Shown here in pieces: positions 11,689-18,888 of a stretch of 24,292 bases of DNA. The stretch is taken from positions 1 through 24,292 of the IMG/VR virus record IMGVR_UViG_3300022934_000178. One strand, 5' to 3'. The translations under genes were made by a program, and so were the position numbers. Under the pieces are notes generated by a model. The model was not told the DNA's origin. It saw nothing but the letters and a program-made list of their open reading frames with translations, and did no database searches. The DNA comes from a virus. Positions within the stretch are counted from its first letter, which is position 1, and every line of letters begins with the position of its first letter.

Positions 11689-12077
11689 TTTATAAGTTGG
11701 AATTGCATGGCCGGATATCGGAGCTTTCGGCGTTTCCTAATCTGTGGACTGCGGTTGATGATTTAGTTGAGCGCAATGAGGCGGCTGGGCGCCAGGTGGT
11801 GGTTCATAAACGCGCCAAAGATTCGGTCCAGTTTACGTTGGTCTATCCGCAGATCGATCGAAGTGTTGATGGAACGGTCTGTGTTTATGGTCGTGGTGGG
11901 AAGCTGCCGGTCAGTGCGGAGGATGTCTGGGAAGATGTCGAGCGTTTGATGTCTGAAGGTGTTCTTCGAGATGATATTTGCCGGATCTTGAGCTGTCCGA
12001 CCAAGGTTTACCAGGAGGCGAAGGTCATAATCCGGCGTCGGAAGCTGGCTCGAGAACGCGGTTACGGGAGAAAATAA
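11685..12077 (+). CDS. Basic DNA-binding-like protein of packaging region
   Basis: A 130-aa protein, not firmly recognised. The N-terminal half is alpha/beta (LWTAVDDLVERNEAAGRQVV, then strands QFTLVYPQID). The C-terminal part is helical and basic with an HTH-like pattern (VLRDDICRILSCPTKVYQEA then IIRRRKLARERGYGRK). The start is TTG at 11685, read with the preceding TGA as TTGA; GGAG at 11674-11677 supports it and no usable ATG exists. Being coupled to the small-terminase-like gene, it may supply the missing DNA-binding function. Confidence 0.55.
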   Translation: MIYKLELHGRISELSAFPNLWTAVDDLVERNEAAGRQVVVHKRAKDSVQFTLVYPQIDRSVDGTVCVYGRGGKLPVSAEDVWEDVERLMSEGVLRDDICRILSCPTKVYQEAKVIIRRRKLARERGYGRK

Positions 12078-12078
12078 G

Positions 12079-12237
12079 ATGAGCGAGGAAGATTTGCGCG
12101 TCGAGATTATTCAATTACGCGATGACATAAGGTATCTTCATGGTGAGCTAATATATTTGCGCACCAGAATTGAAGAGATGCTGGATCAACCAGATATGAA
12201 ACAGAGGCGAGTGCCATATCGAGGAACGATATCTTGA
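12079..12237 (+). CDS. 52-aa coiled-coil protein before large terminase
   Basis: A 52-aa protein, mainly one heptad-rich helix (LRVEIIQLRDDIRYLHGELI followed by LRTRIEEML) and a short basic tail. The stop overlaps the TTG start of the large terminase (TTGA at 12234-12237), so it is probably translated to couple the terminase. Function is unknown; a small accessory subunit of the packaging complex is possible. Confidence 0.55.
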   Translation: MSEEDLRVEIIQLRDDIRYLHGELIYLRTRIEEMLDQPDMKQRRVPYRGTIS

Positions 12238-13751
12238 GTAATTTGCCATCGATGGATTTGGATTTCTCCAATAGTCCAACGGTCTGGAAGTTTTTACACG
12301 ATGAAAGTTTCGTTCGAGGCTTGATGGGACCGGTTGGTTCCGGTAAGTCCTATGGTTGCGCAGCTGAGATAATGCTTCGAGCAGTCCGTCAGAAGCCCAG
12401 CCCGCGCGATGGCATACGCTATTCGCGTTTCGTGATTGTTCGGAATACTTATCCCGAGCTGCGCACCACTACCATCAAGACCTGGCAAGAGCTGTTTCCC
12501 GAGGATATCTGGGGTGGAATACGCTGGCAGCCGCCGATTACGCACCATATCAAGCTGCCTGCTCGAGGTGATGCCGCCGGAATTGACTGCGAAGTTATCT
12601 TTATGGCGCTTACGTCGCCACAAGATGTTCGGAAATTGCTATCGCTTGAGCTTACTGGGGCTTGGGTCAATGAGGCTCGAGAGCTGCCGAAGGCCGTGAT
12701 CGATGGTTTAACGCACCGAGTTGGAAGATATCCAACGAAAAAAGACGGTGGCCCGACCTGGTACGGGATCTGGATGGATACAAACCCGCCAGATAATGAC
12801 CATTGGTGGCATGATCTTGCTGAGAAAAACCCAATCAAGGGTGAATATCCCTGGACGTTCCATCGCCAGCCAGGTGGAGTGTTGCAGGCCAGTCCCGATG
12901 AAGTGCCGGAAAATAATCCTGAGAGCCAGGGATTTATGTTTTCTGGCGGTAAATGGTGGCAAGTCAATCCGAAAGCAGAGAACCGGCATAATCTACCGCC
13001 TGGATACTATCAGCAGCTGTTAGGCGGTAAGAACGCCGACTGGATCCGTTGCTATGCCCAGGGAATGTACACGTTTGTCCAGGAAGGCCGTCCGGTCTGG
13101 CCGGAGTATGATGACGAGCTGATGAGCGGCGATGTCGAGGTGGATCCCTATTATCCGATACAAATCGGGGTGGACTTTGGACTGACGCCTGCGGCGATCT
13201 TTGGGCAGCGAACAACAGGTGGAGCCTGGCGCATCTGCGATGAGCTAGTGACGTTCGATATGGGCCTCGAGCGGTTTGGCCAGGAATTGCTGGGAAGGAT
13301 TGCGGAACGATATTCTAAGCATGATATTTTGATATGGGGTGATCCTGCGGGTAACAAACGCGATGAGATCTACGAGGTTACGGCCTTCGATCATCTTCGA
13401 TCGCTAGGATTTAAGGCGCAGCCGACTGATAGCAATGCGTTCCAGGTACGCCGAGAGGCTGGAGCATCGCCTATGTCCAGGTTGATCTCCGGCAAGCCAG
13501 GGTTGATGATTGACAAAAAATGCCTGAGACTGCGTAAAAGTCTGTCTGGCGGCTATTTTTTCAAGCGCCAAAGTCTCGGAGCTGGTCAGGAAAGGTTTAA
13601 AGATAGTCCGGTTAAGAACGAACACTCTCACTGCGGCGATGCTTTTGGTTATTTGATGCTTGGCGGTGGTGAGCAGCGTAGGCTGCGCCGTGGATCCTAT
13701 GCTGGTAAAGGTGGAACCTACACGGCAAACACGGAGTTTGAAATTTTCTAA
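12234..13751 (+). CDS. Terminase large subunit (packaging ATPase-nuclease)
   Basis: A 505-aa motor that translocates and cuts phage DNA. Walker A is GPVGSGKS (32-39); the Walker B/catalytic region is GAWVNEA with E147. A conserved VIVRNTYPELR block follows Walker A. The C-terminal RNase H-like nuclease has D314 (IGVDFGLTPA), D370 (IWGDPAG) and D469 (HCGDAFGY) as metal ligands. The start is TTG 12234 with GAGG at 12221-12224, overlapping the upstream stop; the first in-frame ATG is 12252. Its position ahead of the portal and head genes is standard. Overlap with the next gene is one base (TAATG). Confidence 0.93.
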   Translation: MSNLPSMDLDFSNSPTVWKFLHDESFVRGLMGPVGSGKSYGCAAEIMLRAVRQKPSPRDGIRYSRFVIVRNTYPELRTTTIKTWQELFPEDIWGGIRWQPPITHHIKLPARGDAAGIDCEVIFMALTSPQDVRKLLSLELTGAWVNEARELPKAVIDGLTHRVGRYPTKKDGGPTWYGIWMDTNPPDNDHWWHDLAEKNPIKGEYPWTFHRQPGGVLQASPDEVPENNPESQGFMFSGGKWWQVNPKAENRHNLPPGYYQQLLGGKNADWIRCYAQGMYTFVQEGRPVWPEYDDELMSGDVEVDPYYPIQIGVDFGLTPAAIFGQRTTGGAWRICDELVTFDMGLERFGQELLGRIAERYSKHDILIWGDPAGNKRDEIYEVTAFDHLRSLGFKAQPTDSNAFQVRREAGASPMSRLISGKPGLMIDKKCLRLRKSLSGGYFFKRQSLGAGQERFKDSPVKNEHSHCGDAFGYLMLGGGEQRRLRRGSYAGKGGTYTANTEFEIF

Positions 13752-14242
13752 TGATGAATCTTGGACAGCATTGGCATGGCAAAGATCAACAATTAGTGCC
13801 GTTTCGACCAGAGCATCTCCTCAAAGCTGAATTAAAAGGCGATGAGCTGAATTACACTAAAGTTTTGCCAGAGTGGTATGAATATACCATCGAAATGGCC
13901 TTCGAGGATCTGTCCTGGACTTTTCTTCGTTTGGGCCAGGTTGCCTGCATGTTCGGTGTTCGACCATTATGGCCAGGCGTCGGAGAGGTTTGGATGATTC
14001 CAACGGTCCATGTGAACCGTAGTGCGATAGCACTCATAAAAGGCGGAAGGCATATATTAGACCATATTCAAGATGAGTACGATGTTAGGCGCCTGCAAAT
14101 CACCGTTCGATCGTCTAACGAGACAGCTTACAAGTACGCTGAAAAAATGTATTTTAAAACTGAAGGTCTAATGGAACGCTATGGTCCAGAAGGCGATGAT
14201 TATTACTTAATGGTGAGGATTCGAAATGGGAGCACCTGTTAG
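13751..14242 (+). CDS. GNAT-like protein of T7 gp13 type (DUF2833)
   Basis: A 163-aa protein with an acetyltransferase-like fold. Key blocks are YTIEMAFEDLSWTFLRLGQ, the strand pair around CMFGVRPLWPGVGEVWMIPT, a helix LIKGGRHILDHIQDEYDVRRLQ, and the C-terminal ETAYKYAEKMYFKTEGLMERYG, which corresponds to the last helix/strand of GNAT domains. The same type of protein is T7 internal virion protein A (gp13), needed for building the internal core. In T7 gp13 lies near the tail/internal virion genes; here it directly follows the large terminase. Whether it acetylates anything is unknown. Confidence 0.7.
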   Translation: MMNLGQHWHGKDQQLVPFRPEHLLKAELKGDELNYTKVLPEWYEYTIEMAFEDLSWTFLRLGQVACMFGVRPLWPGVGEVWMIPTVHVNRSAIALIKGGRHILDHIQDEYDVRRLQITVRSSNETAYKYAEKMYFKTEGLMERYGPEGDDYYLMVRIRNGSTC

Positions 14243-14501
14243 AGCAATTTCTCGAGTGATAGGCGGCGCGGTTGACGCATTGGCTGGAAGCTCTCCAAGA
14301 GCACCAGCTCCGTCACCTCAAGTTACTGCGGCTCAAGAGCGTGCAGAAGCCAGGGCTGAAGCTCAAACCCGTGAAGAGGCTTCCAGGATGGCAGCTAGGC
14401 GCCGAGCACGCCGAACAGGTGGTCTGCGGCTTCTGATGTCTCCAGCGCGTCAGGAAGGACCGCAAACTGGTATGCGTCGAACCCTTGGACCTGGATCCTG
14501 A
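14226..14501 (+). CDS. Small Ala/Arg-rich virion-region protein
   Basis: A 91-aa protein with a hydrophobic N-terminus (VRAISRVIGGAVDALAGSS), a Pro-rich stretch, a long charged helix (ERAEARAEAQTREEASRMAA) and a basic end (RRRARRTGGLRLLMSPARQ). The RGG-RLLMSPAR ending is a pattern I know from small proteins between terminase and portal in podoviruses; no function is established. It overlaps the GNAT gene by 17 bases. Confidence 0.6.
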   Translation: MGAPVRAISRVIGGAVDALAGSSPRAPAPSPQVTAAQERAEARAEAQTREEASRMAARRRARRTGGLRLLMSPARQEGPQTGMRRTLGPGS

Positions 14502-14502
14502 T

Positions 14503-14649
14503 ATGACAAAGCTCAAGCAAGATCCCCGCGTTTTCCGTAAAGAAATAGCAGCGCCAGCTCCAGAAGTAGAGGAGAAAGTCGATGCCAAAAAAGATGCACC
14601 GAAAGCTGCTCCTAAGCGCAGAGCGACTAGGGCTAAAGGGAAAGCGTAA
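14503..14649 (+). CDS. 48-aa Lys/Ala/Pro-rich basic protein
   Basis: MTKLKQDPRVFRKEIAA is followed by alternating Ala/Pro and Lys/Glu residues and a basic tail ending AKGKA. It is low in complexity, basic and probably disordered. It begins 1 base after the preceding stop and is followed by a 44-base gap. Supported by tight spacing and direction only; the ribosome binding site is weak. Confidence 0.45.
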   Translation: MTKLKQDPRVFRKEIAAPAPEVEEKVDAKKDAPKAAPKRRATRAKGKA

Positions 14650-14693
14650 GCAAGCCTATATTTTTGGAACCATGAGAAAGATTGAGGGGCGCG

Positions 14694-14987
14694 ATGGTCG
14701 CAAAGAAGCACCAGAATCCAAGCGGCGGTCTTAATGCAGCTGGTCGCGCATACTTCAAGCGCACAGAAGGTGCTAACCTCAAAAGGCCGGTAAAGAGCGG
14801 TGACAACCCGCGTAGAGCGTCTTTTCTGGCGCGTATGGCCGGCAATCCTGGTCCTGAGCGTGACGAGAAAGGCAGGCCCACTAGGCTTTTATTGTCTTTG
14901 CGTGCCTGGGGTGCGTCCTCAAAATCTGATGCTCGAAGCAAGTCTGCGGCAATCAGTAAAAGATTAAAGGCGAAAAAAGATGCCTAG
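14694..14987 (+). CDS. DUF6321-like small basic protein
   Basis: A 97-aa basic protein. The series GGLNAAGRAYFKR, then NLKRPVKSG, RRASFLARMAGNPGP and KGRPTRLLLSLRAWG is the pattern of a conserved phage family (DUF6321, from memory) of unknown function, often near terminase/portal genes. ATG 14694 is chosen with GAGG at 14684-14687; an in-frame TTG at 14682 is less likely. The 3' end overlaps the portal start by 8 bases. Its basic RA/GR-rich character suggests DNA or RNA contact. Confidence 0.65.
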   Translation: MVAKKHQNPSGGLNAAGRAYFKRTEGANLKRPVKSGDNPRRASFLARMAGNPGPERDEKGRPTRLLLSLRAWGASSKSDARSKSAAISKRLKAKKDA

Positions 14988-16542
14988 ATTGAACGTAAAA
15001 GAATTGATGGAGCGTGAAGCTAAGGCTCAAGCTCGAAAAGACGAGTGGCGTTCTATTTACGAGGACTGCTACGAATTTGCTTTACCACAACGCAATCTAT
15101 ATTCGGGGTATTACGAAGGCCGTGTAGCAGGCAAGTCTAAGATGGCCCGTGTATTCGACAGCACAGCCATTCACGCTACTCAGCGTTTTGCTAATCGCCT
15201 GCAAGCTGGTCTTTTCCCGCCATATAAAACATGGGCAAGGCTTGAGCCAGGATCGCAGATCCCAGAGCAAGACAGGGTTCGAGCGCAAGAAATATTCGAT
15301 CAATATACCGATCGTCTGTTTGAAACACTGCGTCAAACCAATTTTGATCTAGCTATGGGTGAGTTTCTGCTCGATCTAGCGGTCGGCACTGGTGTGATGA
15401 TGATTACGCCAGGCGATGAGGTTACGCCTGTTCGTTTTATGCCTATTCCTCAGTACCTGGTGTGCATCGAGGAAGGTGCAAACGGTAATGTCGATAACGT
15501 ATATCGAAAGCTTCGAGTAAAGGCAGAAGCTGTTCAGCGTGAATTTCCTGATGCGCAGATGACAGCTGATCTTGTTGACGCCATCGAGCGTCGTCCGGAT
15601 CAAGAGCTTGATCTAATGGATTGCGTCATCTTCGATCAAATTACCGGCAGATATCACTATCACGTTATATGGCCAGCAAAAAAACAAGAACTTGTACATC
15701 GAGACATGCGATCGAGCCCGTTTGTTGTGGCTCGTTACATGAAAGTGGCCGGCGAAGTGTATGGTCGTGGCCCTCTCGTTACTGCCATTGCAGACATCAA
15801 AACGCTGAATAAAACACTTGAGCTAGTGCTGAAAAACGCATCTCTCTCGATCGCGGGTGTTTATACAGCTGCGGATGATGGCGTTCTAAATCCGCAGAAC
15901 ATTAAGATCCAACCAGGTGCTGTTGTTGCGGTGGCCAGGAATGGCGGCCCAAATGGTGCATCTCTAGCTCCATTGCCTCGGGCTGGTGACTTCAATACCA
16001 GTCAGATCGTGATAAACGACCTGCGAATGAATATTAAAAAGATCCTGATGGACGATACACTTCCTCCAGACAATATGTCTGCGAGGAGTGCGACAGAGAT
16101 ATCGGAGCGCACCAGGGAGCTTGCTACTAATTTAGGCAGTGCCTTTGGTCGTCTCATTACTGAAACGATGGTTCCGATAATTTCTCGAACATTGTTCGTT
16201 ATGGACCAGCAAGGCCTGATTGATCTACCATTGAAAGTGAATGGCGCGGAAGTAAAGGTGACGCCAGTGTCTCCTCTTGCTCAAGCGCAGAAGCTACAGG
16301 AGATCAATGACGTTGTTCAATATATGCAGATCGCAAACCAAATGGGTCCGCAGGGTCAAGCAACAGTCTCAGTGCCGCGTGTTCTTGCGTTTATCGCGCA
16401 GCGGCTGGGCATCGATCAAAACATATTGAATAACCCAGAAGAGCAGCAAGAATTTATGATGCAAATGCAACAGCAAATGATGGCTGCGGAGGAGCCGCAG
16501 CAGGTCGATGATGGCGGTGCTGTTATGGAAGCGATGAGATAA
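14980..16542 (+). CDS. Portal / head-tail connector protein (T7 gp8-like)
   Basis: A 520-aa protein of the podovirus head-tail connector family, forming the dodecameric portal through which DNA enters and leaves. Typical blocks are WRSIYEDCYEFALPQRN near the N-terminus, STAIHATQRFANRLQAGLFPP, LAVGTGVMMITPGDE, FVVARYMKVAGEVYGRGP and LPPDNMSARSATEISERTRE. The C-terminus is Gln/Met-rich (EFMMQMQQQMMAAEEPQQ), typical of the disordered end. Length matches the family. It lies between the packaging genes and the Bbp19/scaffold genes; its stop overlaps the next start (TAATG). Confidence 0.93.
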   Translation: MPRLNVKELMEREAKAQARKDEWRSIYEDCYEFALPQRNLYSGYYEGRVAGKSKMARVFDSTAIHATQRFANRLQAGLFPPYKTWARLEPGSQIPEQDRVRAQEIFDQYTDRLFETLRQTNFDLAMGEFLLDLAVGTGVMMITPGDEVTPVRFMPIPQYLVCIEEGANGNVDNVYRKLRVKAEAVQREFPDAQMTADLVDAIERRPDQELDLMDCVIFDQITGRYHYHVIWPAKKQELVHRDMRSSPFVVARYMKVAGEVYGRGPLVTAIADIKTLNKTLELVLKNASLSIAGVYTAADDGVLNPQNIKIQPGAVVAVARNGGPNGASLAPLPRAGDFNTSQIVINDLRMNIKKILMDDTLPPDNMSARSATEISERTRELATNLGSAFGRLITETMVPIISRTLFVMDQQGLIDLPLKVNGAEVKVTPVSPLAQAQKLQEINDVVQYMQIANQMGPQGQATVSVPRVLAFIAQRLGIDQNILNNPEEQQEFMMQMQQQMMAAEEPQQVDDGGAVMEAMR

Positions 16543-16799
16543 TGGTCGATGATGGCTGGGAAGGATTAACGGAAGCGTCTTCTGATGGGTTCGTCAAAGC
16601 GGACGATCTCGACATCTTGTATGGGCGTGTTTTTAAATCCGAAGAAGGGCGCAAGGTGTTTGAGCATCTTCGCTCAATTACTATTGAACGTCCTACTTGG
16701 AACCCTGGAGAAGACGCCAGTTATGGCTATGTCCGGACAGGTATGGCTGAGATTGTCCGCATGATCGAAAAACGAATAGAGAGAAGTGACAATGGATAA
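16542..16799 (+). CDS. Bbp19-like phage protein
   Basis: An 85-aa protein with the marked family signature VFKSEEGRKVFEHLRSITIERPTW (in two blocks), NPGEDASYGYVRTG and IVRMIEKRIE, as in Bordetella phage Bbp19 and relatives. These lie between portal and scaffold genes and are thought to be minor structural or assembly factors; exact function is unproven. The start overlaps the portal stop and the end overlaps the scaffold gene by 8 bases. Confidence 0.82.
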   Translation: MVDDGWEGLTEASSDGFVKADDLDILYGRVFKSEEGRKVFEHLRSITIERPTWNPGEDASYGYVRTGMAEIVRMIEKRIERSDNG

Positions 16800-17580
16800 C
16801 CAGGAAACCGTTCAACAGGAGAACATCAATAACGATGCCCCGTTGCTCAATACCCAGGCCCAAGAAGACGTTTCTGTAGAGTCTCAAGAGGCTCCAATAC
16901 CATTACACGCAGAGGAGCCAGAATATGCTGCTCAAAGCAATGAAGATGAAAATAAAGAGCCTTTGGAGCGGCCTGATTATTTTCCTCAACAATTTTGGGA
17001 TGATGATGGCCCAGATGTTGAGAAGCTGGCGAAAAGCTATAACGAATTGCGCAAGCAATTCAGCCAGGGAAAACATAAGGCTCCAGAGGGTGATTATAAG
17101 GTTGAAGATCTTATTGATCAGGGTTTTGACTCTGAGGATCCTGTTTCACGTTTATATATGGAGTGGGCTAAAGAGAACGGCATTAGCCAGGCAGCTTTCG
17201 AAGATCTTGCCTCGAAGGTGGTTCGATTAGGAGCGGATCACAATCAAGAGCTCGAATATGATCGCCAGGCGGAAATGTCGAAGCTTGGTGAGCGTGCGCA
17301 AGAAAAGATCCAAATGGCGGAGCGTTTGTTGATGAAGGCGCCGCTTAACAATAACGAACGTGATGCCATCGCAAATAGTTTGGATACCGCAGACGCAATC
17401 AATGCGTTCTTGAAGTATCATCAGGCGTTAACGAACGAAGGTATTCCAACGCAGATTACTCCGCAGCAAGCAGAAATGACTCGAGCTGACCTCGAAGCTG
17501 CGATAGCGGATCCTCGATGGACTACAGATACAGCGTTTAGAACACGTATTGAAAAGCAATGGATGGCATCGCAATCATAA
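16792..17580 (+). CDS. Capsid scaffolding protein
   Basis: A 262-aa acidic, Gln/Glu-rich protein, mostly predicted disordered or helical, as is normal for scaffolds of the T7 gp9/Bbp18 group. Visible marks are PDYFPQQFWDDDGPDVEKLAKSYNELRKQ (as two adjacent blocks), found in many podovirus scaffolds, and a C-terminal helix-rich part (RADLEAAIADPRWTTD, then RTRIEKQW) that would touch the capsid protein. Position between portal/Bbp19 and the capsid gene is standard. ATG 16792 is preferred over GTG 16786 because it overlaps the previous gene by 8 bases and has GAGAAG upstream. Confidence 0.85.
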   Translation: MDNQETVQQENINNDAPLLNTQAQEDVSVESQEAPIPLHAEEPEYAAQSNEDENKEPLERPDYFPQQFWDDDGPDVEKLAKSYNELRKQFSQGKHKAPEGDYKVEDLIDQGFDSEDPVSRLYMEWAKENGISQAAFEDLASKVVRLGADHNQELEYDRQAEMSKLGERAQEKIQMAERLLMKAPLNNNERDAIANSLDTADAINAFLKYHQALTNEGIPTQITPQQAEMTRADLEAAIADPRWTTDTAFRTRIEKQWMASQS

Positions 17581-17584
17581 ATTA

Positions 17585-17613
17585 TTGCAAAAGCGATTGC
17601 TTTGATTTATATT
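17585..17613 (+). promoter_or_regulatory. Candidate promoter for the capsid gene
   Basis: TTGCAA (17585-17590, 4 of 6 to TTGACA), then exactly 17 bases, then TATATT (17608-17613, 5 of 6 to TATAAT). Transcription would begin at about 17618-17622, inside the longest gap of the morphogenesis block and 130 bases ahead of the capsid ATG. This would give the most abundant virion protein its own promoter. Confidence 0.55.
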
Positions 17614-17617
17614 CTTA

Positions 17618-17740
17618 ATGTCGGATAACCGCTTGTGCGGCCCGTCTACTGCGGTGAACCCGCTGGTGGCGCGGCCACAACCGCGCAAGCGACCGCCCTC
17701 TCAGGATAACGGATCGCGCTTGGTCGAAAACTCTTTTTAG
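17618..17740 (+). CDS. Possible 40-codon leader ORF upstream of the capsid gene
   Basis: An ATG at the predicted transcription start opens a 40-codon frame (MSDNRLCGPSTAVNPLVARP, then PQPRKRPPSQ and others). It ends at TAG 17738-17740, which overlaps the capsid ribosome binding site AGGAGG (17739-17744). No Shine-Dalgarno precedes it, so it would be leaderless. Pro/Arg-rich, with higher third-position GC than its neighbours. It could equally be open by chance within a GC-rich RNA structure. Confidence 0.3.
   Translation: MSDNRLCGPSTAVNPLVARPQPRKRPPSQDNGSRLVENSF
17630..17691 (+). promoter_or_regulatory. Cloverleaf-like RNA structure in capsid gene leader
   Basis: An outer stem pairs 17630-17640 with 17681-17691 (11 pairs including one G-U). 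Inside are two hairpins: GCGG (17651-17654) with CCGC (17660-17663), and a perfect GTGGC (17666-17670) with GCCAC (17674-17678). A further short hairpin CCGC/GCGG at 17629-17640 is mutually exclusive with the outer stem. The GGATAAC heptamer flanks the element on both sides (17623 and 17704). The gap 17581-17752 otherwise contains the promoter, the possible leader ORF and AGGAGG. Confidence 0.45.
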
Positions 17741-17752
17741 GAGGATTCTGCT

Positions 17753-18586
17753 ATGGCGCAGAATGTCACAACGGCCTTCGTTACCCTGTTTGAGTCAGAG
17801 GTAAAGCAGGCTTATCAAGCTGAATCTCTGTTGCGCGGTACTTGCCGTACACGCACAGGCGTTCAAGGAAATACTGTAAAGTTTCCAAAAATCGGTAAAG
17901 GCGTAGCAACTGTTCGCGTTCCGCAAACAGACGTTACTCCTCTCAATGTAACCTACAGCCAAGTCACTGCGACGATGAGCGATTATATTGCTGCTGAGTA
18001 CAGCGATATCTTCCATCAGTCACACATCAATTTCGATGAGCGTCGTGAATTGGTTGAAGTCGTATCCAAGTCGATTGCACGTCGCATGGATCAGATCGTC
18101 ATCGATGCTCTCGATGCAGCTGCTTCCCCATCGACCGTTGCAACCTCGATCGGTGGTGCGGCATCTAACATGAACATCGAGAAGCTTCGTGCAACTGCTA
18201 AGGCTATGAATGAGAACAACGTCCCTTCCGAGGGTCGTTATCTTCTCATGCACGCATCTCAGCTCGATGCTCTGCTTGGTGAAACCGAAGTCACGTCCTC
18301 CGATTTCGCATCTGTAAAAGCCCTTGTTCAAGGTGAAATCAATCAGTTCATGGGTTTCACGGTGTTGACTATGGGTGATCGTGATGAAGGCGGTATTCCA
18401 AAACCAACAACCCGTACTTGCTTTGCCTGGCACAAAGATGCCCTGGGCTATGCTGAGTCAATGGCGCAAAAAAGCGAAGTGAATTATGTCCCAGAAAAGA
18501 CATCTTTCCTCGTTAGCTCCATGTTCTCCGCTGGCGCAGTGGCCATCGATGATGAGGGCATCGTTAAGATAAGCTGTACAGAATAG
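17753..18586 (+). CDS. Major capsid protein (Bbp17-like, HK97 fold)
   Basis: A 277-aa protein. The N-terminus (NVTTAFVTLFESEVKQAYQ, then LLRGTCRTRTGVQGNTVKFP) and later parts (YIAAEYSDIFHQSHINFDERRE, IARRMDQIVIDAL, RYLLMHASQLDALL) match the capsid family of BPP-1-like and related podoviruses. It forms the icosahedral head on the scaffold encoded just upstream. A perfect AGGAGG (17739-17744) 8 bases before the ATG and a separate promoter/leader fit a highly expressed gene. Length is short for a capsid but usual for this group, and no protease gene is needed for it. Confidence 0.9.
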   Translation: MAQNVTTAFVTLFESEVKQAYQAESLLRGTCRTRTGVQGNTVKFPKIGKGVATVRVPQTDVTPLNVTYSQVTATMSDYIAAEYSDIFHQSHINFDERRELVEVVSKSIARRMDQIVIDALDAAASPSTVATSIGGAASNMNIEKLRATAKAMNENNVPSEGRYLLMHASQLDALLGETEVTSSDFASVKALVQGEINQFMGFTVLTMGDRDEGGIPKPTTRTCFAWHKDALGYAESMAQKSEVNYVPEKTSFLVSSMFSAGAVAIDDEGIVKISCTE

Positions 18587-18597
18587 GAGACTGACTA

Positions 18598-18837
18598 ATG
18601 GCGTTTGCACAAGCAAATTGGGCAACTGTAGCGGCTTCCAAAGCTGGACAGGCTCCAAGTATCTACAGCTATAAATCAGCTGGAGATTCCAAAGCAACGA
18701 TCGCTGGCTCGGGCTATTTCAATAGCGTGGAAGGTCTAATCAACACTGGTGATTGGATTTACACCTATGGCTCCGACGGCGGTCAAACCTTGGTTGCCAC
18801 CAATACTGCTGGCGTTATTACAACGGCAGTTATCTAA
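18598..18837 (+). CDS. Small capsid-adjacent protein (possible decoration protein)
   Basis: A 79-aa protein rich in Ala, Gly, Ser and Thr with beta-strand pattern (APSIYSYKSAGDSKATIAGS, then GDWIYTYGSDGGQTLV and AGVITTAVI). Proteins with the same order, an ANW start then IYSY-S and D-IY-YGSD, often directly follow the capsid gene in phages, where they are candidates for head decoration. AGGAG overlaps the capsid stop. Function not proven. Confidence 0.6.
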   Translation: MAFAQANWATVAASKAGQAPSIYSYKSAGDSKATIAGSGYFNSVEGLINTGDWIYTYGSDGGQTLVATNTAGVITTAVI

Positions 18838-18844
18838 GACGGAC

Positions 18845-18883
18845 GGGGATCAGGGAAATCTGGTCCCCTCCTAGACTAGGGGG
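18845..18883 (+). promoter_or_regulatory. Overlapping alternative hairpins before tail tubular protein A gene
   Basis: Hairpin 1: GGGGATCAG (18845-18853) pairs with CTGGTCCCC (18860-18868), nine pairs with one G-U, loop of six. Hairpin 2: CCTAG (18870-18874) pairs with CTAGG (18876-18880) and can extend through C18868/C18867 to G18882/G18883, burying the GGGGG ribosome binding site. The two share bases and exclude each other. No long U-run follows, so simple termination is unlikely. Confidence 0.4.
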
Positions 18884-18888
18884 TCCGC

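Noticed and set aside
12449-12967. 172-codon leftward ORF
   Set aside because: Antisense shadow of the large terminase, which has all its motifs; no ribosome binding site or coherent domain.
17630-17691. Possible tRNA because of the cloverleaf shape
   Set aside because: Stem and loop sizes are wrong and there is no T-loop or CCA-like end; an mRNA leader structure fits better.
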